Positions 10,567 to 19,689 of a stretch of 44,346 bases of DNA are shown piece by piece. A model generated the notes under the pieces. That model saw nothing but the letters and a program-made list of their open reading frames with translations, had not been told where the DNA came from and searched no databases. Position 1 is the first letter of the stretch, and each line of letters starts with the position of its first letter. A program made the position numbers and the translations under genes. The DNA lies in the NCBI GenBank assembly GCA_021811155.1, contig JAJZPO010000016.1, positions 1 through 44,346 of the forward strand, in the 5' to 3' direction. Source of the DNA: Bacillota bacterium (GTDB lineage Bacteria > Bacillota > Desulfitobacteriia > Desulfitobacteriales > JAJXUE01).

Positions 10567-10697
10567 GTCAGAATTCAGTAGTCAGAATTCAGTAGTCAGA
10601 ATTCAGTAGTCAGAATTTGGAGTTGCGACTACTGAAAAGTCAGACTGAGAAAACAGTCTATCAGCCTGAGGTATTCTGCCTTCTGACTTCTGACTCT
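10567..10697. repeat. heptad/14-mer repeat array with inverted 3' arm
   Basis: GTCAGAATTCAGTA x3 followed by GTCAGAAT, then TTCTGCCTTCTGACTTCTGACT in inverse orientation. Confidence 0.85.
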
Positions 10698-10750
10698 TTC
10701 TTTTTTTATTCGTCAAATTGAGACTATCTCCTACTCAACAGCAAGATGGG

Positions 10751-10767
10751 TGTCTTATTTTGAGACA
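10751..10767. promoter_or_regulatory. putative activator-binding palindrome
   Basis: TGTCTTATTTTGAGACA. Confidence 0.6.
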
Positions 10768-10774
10768 AAAACTC

Positions 10775-10847
10775 AGGAGCCAGGAGTCAGAATGAAAGCA
10801 CGGCTTATCAGCCGGAAGTATTCTGAATTCTTACTCCTGAATTCTGC
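10775..10847. repeat. heptad repeat hairpin
   Basis: CAGGAGCCAGGAGTCAGAATGAAAG ... TATTCTGAATTCTTACTCCTGAATTCTG. Confidence 0.7.
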
Positions 10848-10993
10848 CCTGAAACAAGCCTTTTTGGGTCTGCCCGGGTCGAATTTTCTTTCTGCTCCGT
10901 TCAGCAGACTACGTCGCCTAGCATGCTTTTCGGCCTGTTTCATTCATCAGTGGTGCCGTCAAGCGGCATGCATGTCTGAATTCCTTAGTGCCT

Positions 10994-12217
10994 CTACTTT
11001 GCGGCCGAGGCATATTCTCCGTCCCAGACTATACTGCGGTATGTTGCGGGATCTGTATCCCCTTCGGTATTAAAGAGCAAAATGTGTGATTCCCTGTTTA
11101 GACCCAGGCTCTCTTTCGCCTCCCGCAAGCCTTTGTCCTGCAGCAAAGTCCAAAGCAATCCTGTTGTCACCGCTCCGGATTCACCGGATATAATTCTGGG
11201 GTCATTGCTTAGGGGGGAGCCAAGGATGCGCATCCCTTTGGCAGCGACCCAATCCGGGCAGGACACAAACATCTCGCTGTAATCACGTAAAATCCGCCAG
11301 CCAATCAGGTTAGGCTCACCGCAGGCCAAGCCGGCCATAATCGTCGCCATGTCCCCGCCAACCGTGCGGGGCTTGCCATCGCCGGCCTGAGCCGACTTAA
11401 ACAGGCAGTTGGCCTGATCGGCCTCAACTATTACCATTTTGGGCCTCTGCTCCTGGAACAGCGAGGTAAAGAAGCCCTCCACCGAACCGGCCAATGCTCC
11501 CACACCGGCCTGCACCACGACGTGGCTGGGCCTGGCAACGCCAATCTCCTGTAATTGGGTCAAAGCTTCCGCAGACATTGTCCCATAGCCCTGCATAATC
11601 CACGCCGGTATTTCCTCATACCCTTCCCAGGCCGTATCCTGCACCACAACCCAGCCGTTTTCCCTAGCTTTCGTTGCGGTCATGCGCACTGCATCGTCAT
11701 AATTCAGGTCGGTGATGGTGGCTTCAGCGCCCTCAGCCAGGATATTTGCGAGTCTCTGCTTTGCCGAGCCTTTAGGCATGTATACTACAGCCTTTTGATG
11801 CAGCTGCCGCGCTGTCCAGGCCACACCCCGGCCGTGATTGCCGTCCGTGGTGGTAGCAAAAGTAATGTCACCCAGCTGACGTTTAACCGCTTCTGAAGTC
11901 AGGACTTCATAGGGCATTTCGCTGATGTCCCGGTTGAGGTGCCCGGCAAGATATCTGGCCATGGCATAGGAACCGCCCAGCGCTTTGAAAGCGTTGAGGC
12001 CGAAACGGTAGGATTCGTCTTTCACATAGATGCCAGCTACCCCAAGAGCCTTGGCCAGGTATTTTAAGCTGCGCAGCGGCGTTGGTTGGTACTGTGGAAA
12101 TGTACGGTGGAAATTTCTTGCCTTGTCGATTTCAGCCTGGTTAAAAAGGCGGGTCGCCGCCCCTTGACCCCTCTTTATTTGCATTTTGTTGGCTGTCCAT
12201 TTGATTGTTTCGCCCAT
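10994..12217 (-). CDS. ygeX: diaminopropionate ammonia-lyase
   Basis: PLP fold-type II; YVKDESYRFGLNAFKALGGSYA, ATTTDGNHGRGVAW, VQAGVGALAGSVEGFF. Confidence 0.93.
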   Translation of the reverse strand: MGETIKWTANKMQIKRGQGAATRLFNQAEIDKARNFHRTFPQYQPTPLRSLKYLAKALGVAGIYVKDESYRFGLNAFKALGGSYAMARYLAGHLNRDISEMPYEVLTSEAVKRQLGDITFATTTDGNHGRGVAWTARQLHQKAVVYMPKGSAKQRLANILAEGAEATITDLNYDDAVRMTATKARENGWVVVQDTAWEGYEEIPAWIMQGYGTMSAEALTQLQEIGVARPSHVVVQAGVGALAGSVEGFFTSLFQEQRPKMVIVEADQANCLFKSAQAGDGKPRTVGGDMATIMAGLACGEPNLIGWRILRDYSEMFVSCPDWVAAKGMRILGSPLSNDPRIISGESGAVTTGLLWTLLQDKGLREAKESLGLNRESHILLFNTEGDTDPATYRSIVWDGEYASAAK

Positions 12218-12236
12218 TTTCTATCCCTGCCTTAAT

Positions 12237-12617
12237 CTACTCCGCAGTAGCGACCGCTTCAATTTCAATGTCCGCGTCAAGCGGCAGCCGCGCTACCTGG
12301 ACAGTGCTTCTGGCTGGGTAGTCCCCGCTGAAGTATGAGCCGTAAATCTGATTGACAACCTGAAAATTGCCGAGATCCTGCAGGAAAATTGTAGTCTTGA
12401 CAATTTTGCTCAGGTCTGAGCCTGAGGCTGCGAGAATTGCCGCCAGGTTGTCCAGGCACTGCTTGGTTTGGGCCTCAATCCCTGCGGGGATTTTGCCTGT
12501 TTCCGGGTTGAGCGGCAGTTGGCCTGAAACAAAAACCAAATTGCCCGACCTGTTTGCCTGTGAGTACGGGCCAATGGCTTTTGGCGCTTGGGCTGTACTG
12601 ATAATTTGTTTTGACAT
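12237..12617 (-). CDS. ridA: RidA family reactive-intermediate deaminase
   Basis: MSKQIISTAQAPKAIGPYSQANRSGNLVFVSGQLPLNPETG...PARSTVQVARLPLDADIEIEAVA. Confidence 0.95.
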   Translation of the reverse strand: MSKQIISTAQAPKAIGPYSQANRSGNLVFVSGQLPLNPETGKIPAGIEAQTKQCLDNLAAILAASGSDLSKIVKTTIFLQDLGNFQVVNQIYGSYFSGDYPARSTVQVARLPLDADIEIEAVATAE

Positions 12618-12669
12618 TTCTGGTCCCTCCTGTTAGGTGAAATGAGTACTCCTACACCAACTATTACAC

Positions 12670-12684
12670 GCAAGTTTTGTGCCA
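12670..12684 (-). promoter_or_regulatory. putative sigma54 promoter of ridA-ygeX
   Basis: minus strand TGGCACAAAACTTGC, 53 bp upstream of ridA start; TGTCTCA half-site at 12707-12713. Confidence 0.87.
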
Positions 12685-12762
12685 ACACCTTTAGGGTTTA
12701 CAGACATGTCTCAAAGAAAACATTCAAAAATAAGTCGGAATAAGATAACACTTCATCACGCG

Positions 12763-12794
12763 AAGAATTCTGACTCCTGACTCCTGAATTCTTT
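12763..12794. repeat. heptad repeat
   Basis: GAAGAATTCTGACTCCTGACTCCTGAATTCTT. Confidence 0.7.
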
Positions 12795-12801
12795 ACGTCT
12801 C

Positions 12802-13284
12802 CTACTCCTCACACTGGCGCTTGCCCGCTTCCAGCGACTTCTCCGCGGCTTTGAGGATGTTTTTATACCCTGTGCAGCGGCAGAAGTGGCCGGACAGTTC
12901 CCGTTTCAGTTCTTCCCGCGTATACTCCCTGCCGCTCTCCAAGAGGGCAGTGGTGGTCAGGACCAGCCCCGGGGTGCAAAAACCGCACTGTACAGCCCCT
13001 TCTTCCACAAAGGCCTGTTGTACAACCGAGAGTTCTCCGTCCTGGGCAATTCCCTCGATAGTCCTGATTTCCCTGCCGTCGGCCCATACCGCCAGGTAAA
13101 TGCAGGAGTCCACCGTCATTCCGTCCACCAGAACGGTGCAGGCGCCGCATTCGCCCACGCCGCACCCCTTCTTCACCCCGGTATAACCCAGGCGGTACCT
13201 CAGCACGTCCAAGAGGGACTCGCGCACGTCCACTTCAAAGTTTACTGCCTTACCGTTCAGCGTAAACGAGATTTTCTTAGCCAA
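12802..13284 (-). CDS. xanthine dehydrogenase-type 2Fe-2S subunit
   Basis: AKKISFTLNGKAVNFEVDVRESLLDVLRYRLGYTGVKKGCGVGECGACTVLVDG...CGFCTPG...CRCTGY; TTG start at 13284 preceded by GGAGGTG and overlapping the upstream stop; the longer ORF to 13392 looks like an over-extension. Confidence 0.92.
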   Translation of the reverse strand: MAKKISFTLNGKAVNFEVDVRESLLDVLRYRLGYTGVKKGCGVGECGACTVLVDGMTVDSCIYLAVWADGREIRTIEGIAQDGELSVVQQAFVEEGAVQCGFCTPGLVLTTTALLESGREYTREELKRELSGHFCRCTGYKNILKAAEKSLEAGKRQCEE

Positions 13285-14167
13285 TTTCAGCACCTCCAGC
13301 CCTAACGATTGCGACATGCAGCGCGCGCTGCGTAAGTTCTTCCACCAGGTGCTCCCGGTACTCCCTGGAGGCCCGCCAGGATGTTCTGGCATTGGTTGAT
13401 TTCACTGCCAGTCTGCCAATCCCGGCCAGGGTTTCAGCGTAAATAGCCTTGCCTTTGGCGAACTCTTCCGCTTCCACGCATCTTAGCGGGGTGGGCCCTG
13501 CGACGCCAAGGCCGATTTTAACTTCCCGGAACACATCCCCGCTGATTTTGCACATCACGGATACCCCGAGCGTAGCGATATCCATTGCTTTGCGCATGGC
13601 AAATTTGATATAATGGCCGCCAAAGCCCCTGAAGCCGGCGGGGGAAATCAGGAATTCACTCAGCATCTCGTCGGGTTTGAGATCCACTTTGCCCGGGCCA
13701 AGGTAAAATTCCTGAACCGGAACCACCCTTTCCCCGGCGCTGCTTCTGAGCCTGAGCCTGGCATCAAGCGCAAACAGGGTGGAAGCGCTGTCAGCGGAGG
13801 TCGCACCGTTACAAATGTTGCCGCCAATGGTTGCCACATTGCGTATTTGCGGCCCGCCCATAGAGACCGCCGCCTCAGCCAAAGCAGGAATGTTATTGTG
13901 AATTATGGGCTCATGAAAGATTTGCGCGAAAGTAGCCAGGGCTCCGATTACAATCGTCCCATCGGCCAGCTGTTCAATCCGTTCCAGTTCCTTGATCTTG
14001 CGGATGCTGAGAAGCTCAGCCCCTTCCATCTGGCCATGGCGCAGTTTAATCAAGACATCCGTGCCGCCCGCTATGATTTTCAGCCTGGGGTTGGAGGCCA
14101 GGAGCGCGACGGCATCACTGACACTCTCCGCTTCAATATAGCCTTGAATATCGTACATCGCCTTCAC
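13277..14167 (-). CDS. xanthine dehydrogenase-type FAD-binding subunit
   Basis: IIAGGTDVLIKLRHGQ, ATIGGNICNGATSADSA; CO_deh_flav family. Confidence 0.93.
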   Translation of the reverse strand: MKAMYDIQGYIEAESVSDAVALLASNPRLKIIAGGTDVLIKLRHGQMEGAELLSIRKIKELERIEQLADGTIVIGALATFAQIFHEPIIHNNIPALAEAAVSMGGPQIRNVATIGGNICNGATSADSASTLFALDARLRLRSSAGERVVPVQEFYLGPGKVDLKPDEMLSEFLISPAGFRGFGGHYIKFAMRKAMDIATLGVSVMCKISGDVFREVKIGLGVAGPTPLRCVEAEEFAKGKAIYAETLAGIGRLAVKSTNARTSWRASREYREHLVEELTQRALHVAIVRAGGAEIG

Positions 14168-14174
14168 CGCCTAC

Positions 14175-16466
14175 TTATATTAATCCAGCTTGCTTAAACT
14201 TTTCGAAGACCCGCTGCGGGTTCATGGGCAGCCGGTTCAGCGCTACACCGGTTGCGGCAAAAACAGCGTTACGGAGGGCGGGAGCCGGAGAAATAACCGG
14301 CGGTTCGCCCAGCGCTTTCACGCCAAAAGCCCCGGTCGGGTCCTCGGTCTCCACAAACCCAACCCCGATATCCGGCGTATCCATAATGGTCGGGAGCTTG
14401 TAATCCAAGAGGTTGTTGTTAAGGGTTTTGCCTGTTTTTTCATCAAACAAGAGCTGTTCTGAGAGCGCATAGCCTATACCCATGCTCACGCCGCCGTGAA
14501 CCTGGCCTTGCGCCAGCTGCGGGTTAACAATCCTGCCCGAATCATGCACATTATAAATCTCCAGCACTTCGATTTTTCCGGTCTTGATATCCACTTCAAC
14601 CTCGGCAAAGGTAACCCCGAAAGGAATGGCGTTGACACGGGCATTATTCGAGGTATCACTGGTGAGCGGCCTGCCGAACACCGTATCGTAGTAAGTTTGC
14701 ATGGCTGCTTGCTCCAGCGGCATGACCACTTCGCCGTTGTGCTTGAAAACGATATTCCGCTCTCTCAAATCCAGTGTTTCTGCGGGTATGTCTGTCATAC
14801 CCCAGACAAAATCCAACAGCTTGGCTTTCACTTCTTCCGCAGCCTTCTTCACCGCCATGCCGGTAATGTAGGTTTGGCGGGAGGCATAGGAGCCGGTGTC
14901 AAAGGGGGTGATGTCCGTGTCCTGGGTAGAAATTACATGCACCATTTCCACCGGCAGGCCCAGCACTTCCGCCACCATTTGGGCAAACACCGTATCGCTC
15001 CCCTGACCGATTTCCGTGGCCCCTACCTGCAGCTGCACAGACCCGTCCTGGTTCATGACAATCCGGGCGCCCGCGACTTCTATGCTCACCGGATGAGTGC
15101 CTGAAGCATAGCTGAAGCAGGCCATGCCCACCCCCCGGCGCTTATCCCCGCTTTGATTTTTGTATAGCTCCCTTTTCTCATCCCAGCGGATCAGTTCCTT
15201 GCCCTTGGCGACACATTCACGGATGCCGCAGCTCAAGATCCTGTTCTTGCTCAGCAAATCCACATGCCCCACCTGCACGAAGTTTTTCTGCCGCAGCTCG
15301 ATAGGATCCATATCAAGCTTGTGCGCAATCTCGTCCAGGTGCGATTCATAGGCGAAAAAGATCTGGGGCGTGCCGTAGCCGCGCATGGCCCCGGCTACAG
15401 GCAAATTGGTATAAACCGTAACAGGCTCATATTTCATTGCTTGGGCCGGGTAGAGATAGCGGAATTTGCCTCCGCCGGAACTGGCGATTGAGTGACCGTG
15501 GGAAGCATAAGCCCCGGTGTTGGAAACAGCAGCAATATAAATCCCGTTGATCTTGCCATCCTTAGTAAGCCCGGTCTTGATCCTGAACTTAAAAGCATGG
15601 CGGGTTCTGGTATCAATCATCGCTTCTTCCCGCGACAACTCCAGCTTCACGGGCCGCCCCCCCACAGCCAGGGTCATGGCCGCGTTCAATGGCTCAATCG
15701 TCACATCCTGCTTGTTGCCAAACCCGCCGCCGACATAGGGCTTGATCACGCGCACCCCGCCCCAGGGAATATCCAGCGCCTGTCCCACTATCCGGCGGAC
15801 AATGTGGGGAATCTGGGTGGAGGTCACGATTACGAGCCGGCCTTCCCCGTCCAGATAAGCGTAGGAAACCTGGTTCTCCAGGTGGCAGTGCTGTACTGGG
15901 CTCGTTTCATATTCTCCCTCAAACACAAAATCCGATTCGCTGAAAGCCGCCTCCAAATCGCCGAAGCTGTAACCCCGTGAAGCGAGAATATTTTGCTCAC
16001 AGTCCTCATGGATGAGGGGAGCCCCTTCCCGCATGGCCGCTTCAGGCGTGGTCAAGGCTTCCAGCACCTCATACTCGATTTCGATTAATTTGAGCGCTTT
16101 TTCAGCAACCAGTTCATCCACAGCTACCACCGCAGCCACGGAGTCCCCCACGAAACGGGCTTTGTCAGTCAGAATCAGCCTGTCTGCCTTATCGCGGTGA
16201 CTTGGGTCGAGGGAATAGGGATGACCGGCCGTAGGAAACTTAACCTTCGGCACAGTCAGATGCGTCAATACCGCTTCGACGCCCGGCAGCGCCCTGGCTT
16301 TGCTGACATCGATGCTTTTAATAATGGCATGGGCATAAGGACTCCTGAGGATCTTCCCTACCAACATGTCCCGCTCGAAAAAATCATCCGTATACTTTGC
16401 CTTGCCCGTCACTTTGGCGACTGCATCAACCCGCTTTACGCTCTTGCCTACTACTGAGTACGGCAT
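14175..16466 (-). CDS. xanthine dehydrogenase-type molybdenum-binding subunit
   Basis: MPYSVVGKSVKRVDAVAKVTGKAKYTDDF, GGFGNKQD, AMRGYGTPQ, GVKALGEPP; start moved to 16466 because GGAGG precedes it and the ORF-track start at 16556 overlaps the -12 element. Confidence 0.92.
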   Translation of the reverse strand: MPYSVVGKSVKRVDAVAKVTGKAKYTDDFFERDMLVGKILRSPYAHAIIKSIDVSKARALPGVEAVLTHLTVPKVKFPTAGHPYSLDPSHRDKADRLILTDKARFVGDSVAAVVAVDELVAEKALKLIEIEYEVLEALTTPEAAMREGAPLIHEDCEQNILASRGYSFGDLEAAFSESDFVFEGEYETSPVQHCHLENQVSYAYLDGEGRLVIVTSTQIPHIVRRIVGQALDIPWGGVRVIKPYVGGGFGNKQDVTIEPLNAAMTLAVGGRPVKLELSREEAMIDTRTRHAFKFRIKTGLTKDGKINGIYIAAVSNTGAYASHGHSIASSGGGKFRYLYPAQAMKYEPVTVYTNLPVAGAMRGYGTPQIFFAYESHLDEIAHKLDMDPIELRQKNFVQVGHVDLLSKNRILSCGIRECVAKGKELIRWDEKRELYKNQSGDKRRGVGMACFSYASGTHPVSIEVAGARIVMNQDGSVQLQVGATEIGQGSDTVFAQMVAEVLGLPVEMVHVISTQDTDITPFDTGSYASRQTYITGMAVKKAAEEVKAKLLDFVWGMTDIPAETLDLRERNIVFKHNGEVVMPLEQAAMQTYYDTVFGRPLTSDTSNNARVNAIPFGVTFAEVEVDIKTGKIEVLEIYNVHDSGRIVNPQLAQGQVHGGVSMGIGYALSEQLLFDEKTGKTLNNNLLDYKLPTIMDTPDIGVGFVETEDPTGAFGVKALGEPPVISPAPALRNAVFAATGVALNRLPMNPQRVFEKFKQAGLI

Positions 16467-16552
16467 TTTTTTCCCTCCGTTCAACCTTGGCGTTCTATGG
16501 GTCAAGGGTTCCCCACCTTTTGCACAACCCTGGTCCCATTTCAATTTCTTAT

Positions 16553-16567
16553 GCAAAATTCATGCCA
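16553..16567 (-). promoter_or_regulatory. putative sigma54 promoter of xdh operon
   Basis: minus strand TGGCATGAATTTTGC, 87 bp upstream of the ATG. Confidence 0.87.
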
Positions 16568-16766
16568 AATTTGAGTTTCTTGCAGACTGATTCACTTGCC
16601 GCCTTGGCAACTTAATTTAAAGGTATAGAAATTCCGTAGTTTATCATAAAAGTATAGCTTGCAAAGCAGTAGATTTCACCATGTAAATTTTATCTTTTTT
16701 TGTATCGATTTTCGGAACTGGTAAGGGAATTAACAAAATCCGGCTTCCACGCCATCAGGCAGCAAA

Positions 16767-16804
16767 GGGAGACCTTCTGGACGCAAGGCCCAAAAGAATC
16801 TCCC
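16767..16804 (-). other. structured intergenic hairpin downstream of the 452-aa PLP enzyme gene
   Basis: minus strand GGGAGA-TT-CTTTTGG-gccttgcgt-CCAGAAG-G-TCTCCC. Confidence 0.45.
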
Positions 16805-16860
16805 CAAGAGTGCTCCGTATGCAATACACGGCAGTTGGTTCCGGGCTAAGGATATACCCG

Positions 16861-18219
16861 CTATTTGCGCAGCCGCATGATTTCCTGGTCGTAATGTTCT
16901 ACTTTGGCGTATTCTTTCTCCCAGAATTCCGGCTTGCGCATTTCATCGAGATATGCCTTGCTGTAGCCGAAGGGCAGCCAGTCTTTCTCTTTTTGTTTAT
17001 AAAGCTGTTCCTTAGCCGCGTCGCTGCGGAAGTCAAAGACATTGTCCGTATTCATTTTGGTGAAGATATCGCGGGCCCAGCGCCTGAGAACAAAGTTTTC
17101 CGTCTCCAGATAGCGCTGTTCCAATTCTGCCAAAACGGACGGGTAGCGGTCAAAGCCGTCGGTGGCGATTGTCACCACATTGTCATCCGGGCCCAGCTTC
17201 AGGTAATGCGCCATCTTGATGGCGCCAAGGATATTGCAGATACCGGATACGCCGAAGAGGTCCCGCAGCGCCAGGGCCTGTTCTCTTGAAACACCCATTT
17301 CCGCCAGGACTTCCGCGCCGTCCTGTGTCACTTTCAGGCCGCGTACGGCATCGTCATCCGGGATCAGGGCCACAAAGTCTGTGGCGTTGATGTTATGGAT
17401 CAGGGTGCACATCTTGTCCCCAATCCCTTCGATGCGGTGCTGTCCCCGGCCGCCGTCAGCCAAAGTGGAACATTCATAAGGTTCGAGGGCAACAACTTTG
17501 GCTTCCGGGAAGGCCTGTTTGATCTGGTCCCCGGCGGCGATGGTTCCTGCCGAACCTGGCGCGGAGGTAAAGCAGGCAATCCTGCCGTTGCCGATCCCCT
17601 TAACCGCTTCGATGGCAGAATTCCCGGTGACATAACGGTGGAAACGGTAATTGGGCATCAGTTCAAACTGGGCCAGAGGACGGTTCTTGGGATCCTTCTT
17701 CAGCTCATAGGTGCGCTGCAAGGTCAGGATTACATCGGATTCTGTTCCCGGTGTCAGATCCAATTTCGCGCCGTACTTGCGAATCCGGTCATAGCGCTCT
17801 TTGCTCATGTTGTCCGGCATGATTACCACGGCATCATAACCCATGAGATTGCAGATATAGGACACTCCAATCCCGAAATTGCCGGTGGAAGGTCCGAGGA
17901 TGGTGTGCTCGCCGGGCAGAATGTCCCCGTCCGCACAGCCTTCAATCAAAGTGGCATAGGCCGGGCCAACTTTATGCGACCCCGAAGGGAAGTATTTTCC
18001 AAGCATTACGACGATATTGGCCTGAGTGCCTGTCAGTTCCTTAGGCAGAACAATTTTGCGCACATCACCGCCGGAGTCTTTCCAGGTAATATTAAACAGA
18101 TTAATAGGGTCAAGTTCATTGCTCTCTTTTGCTTTGAGCGCCTGCGCACGGACTTCACTGTCCATGGTTTCCGGATGCAGCATTTCCGTATAGGTAGGTC
18201 CAAAAGGAATCTTCGCCAT
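16861..18219 (-). CDS. PLP-dependent fold-type II enzyme (cysteine/threonine synthase-like), substrate unknown
   Basis: GKYFPSGSHKVGPAYATL (PLP Lys), GPSTGNFGIGVSYICNLMGYDAVVIMPDNMSKERYDRIRKYGA, TSAPGSAGTIAAG. Confidence 0.85.
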   Translation of the reverse strand: MAKIPFGPTYTEMLHPETMDSEVRAQALKAKESNELDPINLFNITWKDSGGDVRKIVLPKELTGTQANIVVMLGKYFPSGSHKVGPAYATLIEGCADGDILPGEHTILGPSTGNFGIGVSYICNLMGYDAVVIMPDNMSKERYDRIRKYGAKLDLTPGTESDVILTLQRTYELKKDPKNRPLAQFELMPNYRFHRYVTGNSAIEAVKGIGNGRIACFTSAPGSAGTIAAGDQIKQAFPEAKVVALEPYECSTLADGGRGQHRIEGIGDKMCTLIHNINATDFVALIPDDDAVRGLKVTQDGAEVLAEMGVSREQALALRDLFGVSGICNILGAIKMAHYLKLGPDDNVVTIATDGFDRYPSVLAELEQRYLETENFVLRRWARDIFTKMNTDNVFDFRSDAAKEQLYKQKEKDWLPFGYSKAYLDEMRKPEFWEKEYAKVEHYDQEIMRLRK

Positions 18220-18358
18220 TTTCTTATCCTCCTTGGTTATTACAGGTTTTTCTGCATGAGTGTTTCACATACCGCTTTGGCAGTCCAAGGATTCTCCCGC
18301 AAGTGTCATCCCCCTCAACCAAGGGATGGCCTTTTTCTCTCACCCTGGAATTCCGATT

Positions 18359-19606
18359 TTATGCCAGTCCCCTCTGTTCCAGCTGCAATACCAGCTCGCC
18401 CAGAGAAGGCTCAACCTTCATAGGTTCTCCGGCAGCCGCAATGGCGTTTTTCACATCTTTCAGCCCATTGCCGGTTACTATGGCTACCACCTTTTCATCG
18501 GGCCCCACAATCCCCTGGGCCACCAGACGCTTCAATCCGGCCAGACCCGTCACTCCCGCCGGTTCACCAAAAATGCCGCTGGTCCTGCCCAGCTCTCGCA
18601 TAGCCGCCAGGATCTCATCATCGCTCACCGCCACCATTGTGCCGCCGGACTGCCGCACCGCCCGCAAGGCTTTTTCCGGATTGCGCGGTACCCCGACAGC
18701 GATACTGTCCGCCAGGGTGTTCTCAGCGGCGGGATGCCAGGGCCGGTCCTCCAGGAAAGCGTCCACCAGCGGACTGCAGCCTGTGGACTGAACCCCGGCG
18801 ACTTTGGGCAGCCGGTCAATCCAGCCTGCCCGGTAAAGATCCATAAAGCCTTTCCAAACTCCGGCGATAGTGCATCCGTCACCCACTGACAGCACAACCC
18901 AGTCCGGGGCCTGCCAGTTGAGTTGCTCAGCAATTTCCAGGGCCACGGTTTTCTTGCCCTCCACCAGGTAAGGGTTGATGGCAGCGTTACGGTTGTACCA
19001 CCCCCAGCGCTCGATTGCTTCAGCTGAGAGGCGGAAAGCGTCTTCGTAGGAACCCTGCACACTGATAACATTGGCGCCAAAAACAAGCAGCTGTGCAATC
19101 TTGCCCTGTGGCGCCCTGCCCGGAACAAAGATATAGGTCTTAATTCCCATGGCTGCAGCGCTCCCGGCCAGGGAGGAGGCGGCATTGCCCGTCGAAGAAC
19201 AGGCGATGGTCGAGGAGTTCTCTTCCACGGCCTTGATGACTGCAATCACCGATGCCCTGTCTTTCAAGGATGCGGTGGGGTTCTGGCCGTCATCTTTGAT
19301 ATAAAGGTCATTCATGCCCATGCTCCGGCCCAAACCCACGGGTTTATAGAACGGACTCCAACCCACCCTCAGATGAGGGCGCGGTGTGCCTGGATTAACA
19401 GGCAGAAAAGGGAGGTAGCGGAAGATGGAGTTATCCTTGGAGTTTGAGACCAGCCCACGGGTCGTGGCGCGATTGATGGCGGCATAGTCATACTCCACGT
19501 CCAGGATGCCGTCCTTCGGACCGCACTTCGGGCAGGTATAAATTCCGGGTTTTGTGTCCAATTGTTTGTTGCAGTTGATACAGCGCAACCCCAGGACGTT
19601 TTCCAA
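18359..19606 (-). CDS. thrC: threonine synthase-like PLP enzyme
   Basis: LRCINCNKQ...YTCPKCG N-terminal zinc-ribbon-like motif, KDDGQNPTASLKDRAS, SSTGNAASSLAGSAA; TTG start at 19606 preceded by GAGGTG. Confidence 0.82.
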   Translation of the reverse strand: MENVLGLRCINCNKQLDTKPGIYTCPKCGPKDGILDVEYDYAAINRATTRGLVSNSKDNSIFRYLPFLPVNPGTPRPHLRVGWSPFYKPVGLGRSMGMNDLYIKDDGQNPTASLKDRASVIAVIKAVEENSSTIACSSTGNAASSLAGSAAAMGIKTYIFVPGRAPQGKIAQLLVFGANVISVQGSYEDAFRLSAEAIERWGWYNRNAAINPYLVEGKKTVALEIAEQLNWQAPDWVVLSVGDGCTIAGVWKGFMDLYRAGWIDRLPKVAGVQSTGCSPLVDAFLEDRPWHPAAENTLADSIAVGVPRNPEKALRAVRQSGGTMVAVSDDEILAAMRELGRTSGIFGEPAGVTGLAGLKRLVAQGIVGPDEKVVAIVTGNGLKDVKNAIAAAGEPMKVEPSLGELVLQLEQRGLA

Positions 19607-19630
19607 GTTTATCACCTCGGACAATGATTG

Positions 19631-19655
19631 GGTGGGAAAGGAGGCCTTTCCCACC
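19631..19655. other. intra-operon hairpin between permease and thrC-like gene
   Basis: GGTGGGAAAGG-AGG-CCTTTCCCACC perfect 11-bp stem, no T-tract. Confidence 0.6.
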
Positions 19656-19689
19656 ACCCATTCTGCGTTGTTTCAGATTCAGCAAGGCC

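Noticed and set aside
13285-13392. Upstream extension of the 2Fe-2S subunit ORF
   Set aside because: The extension overlaps the FAD subunit gene and lacks family similarity; TTG at 13284 has a good ribosome site.
16467-16556. Upstream extension of the Mo subunit ORF
   Set aside because: It overlaps the sigma54 -12 element; ATG 16466 has GGAGG and the typical N-terminus.
16741-16860. c-di-GMP-I riboswitch or Moco riboswitch call on the basis of GGACGCAAGGCC or GCCGTG matches
   Set aside because: Only short matches, and the plus-strand version has no downstream plus-strand gene; kept only as an unspecified structured spacer.
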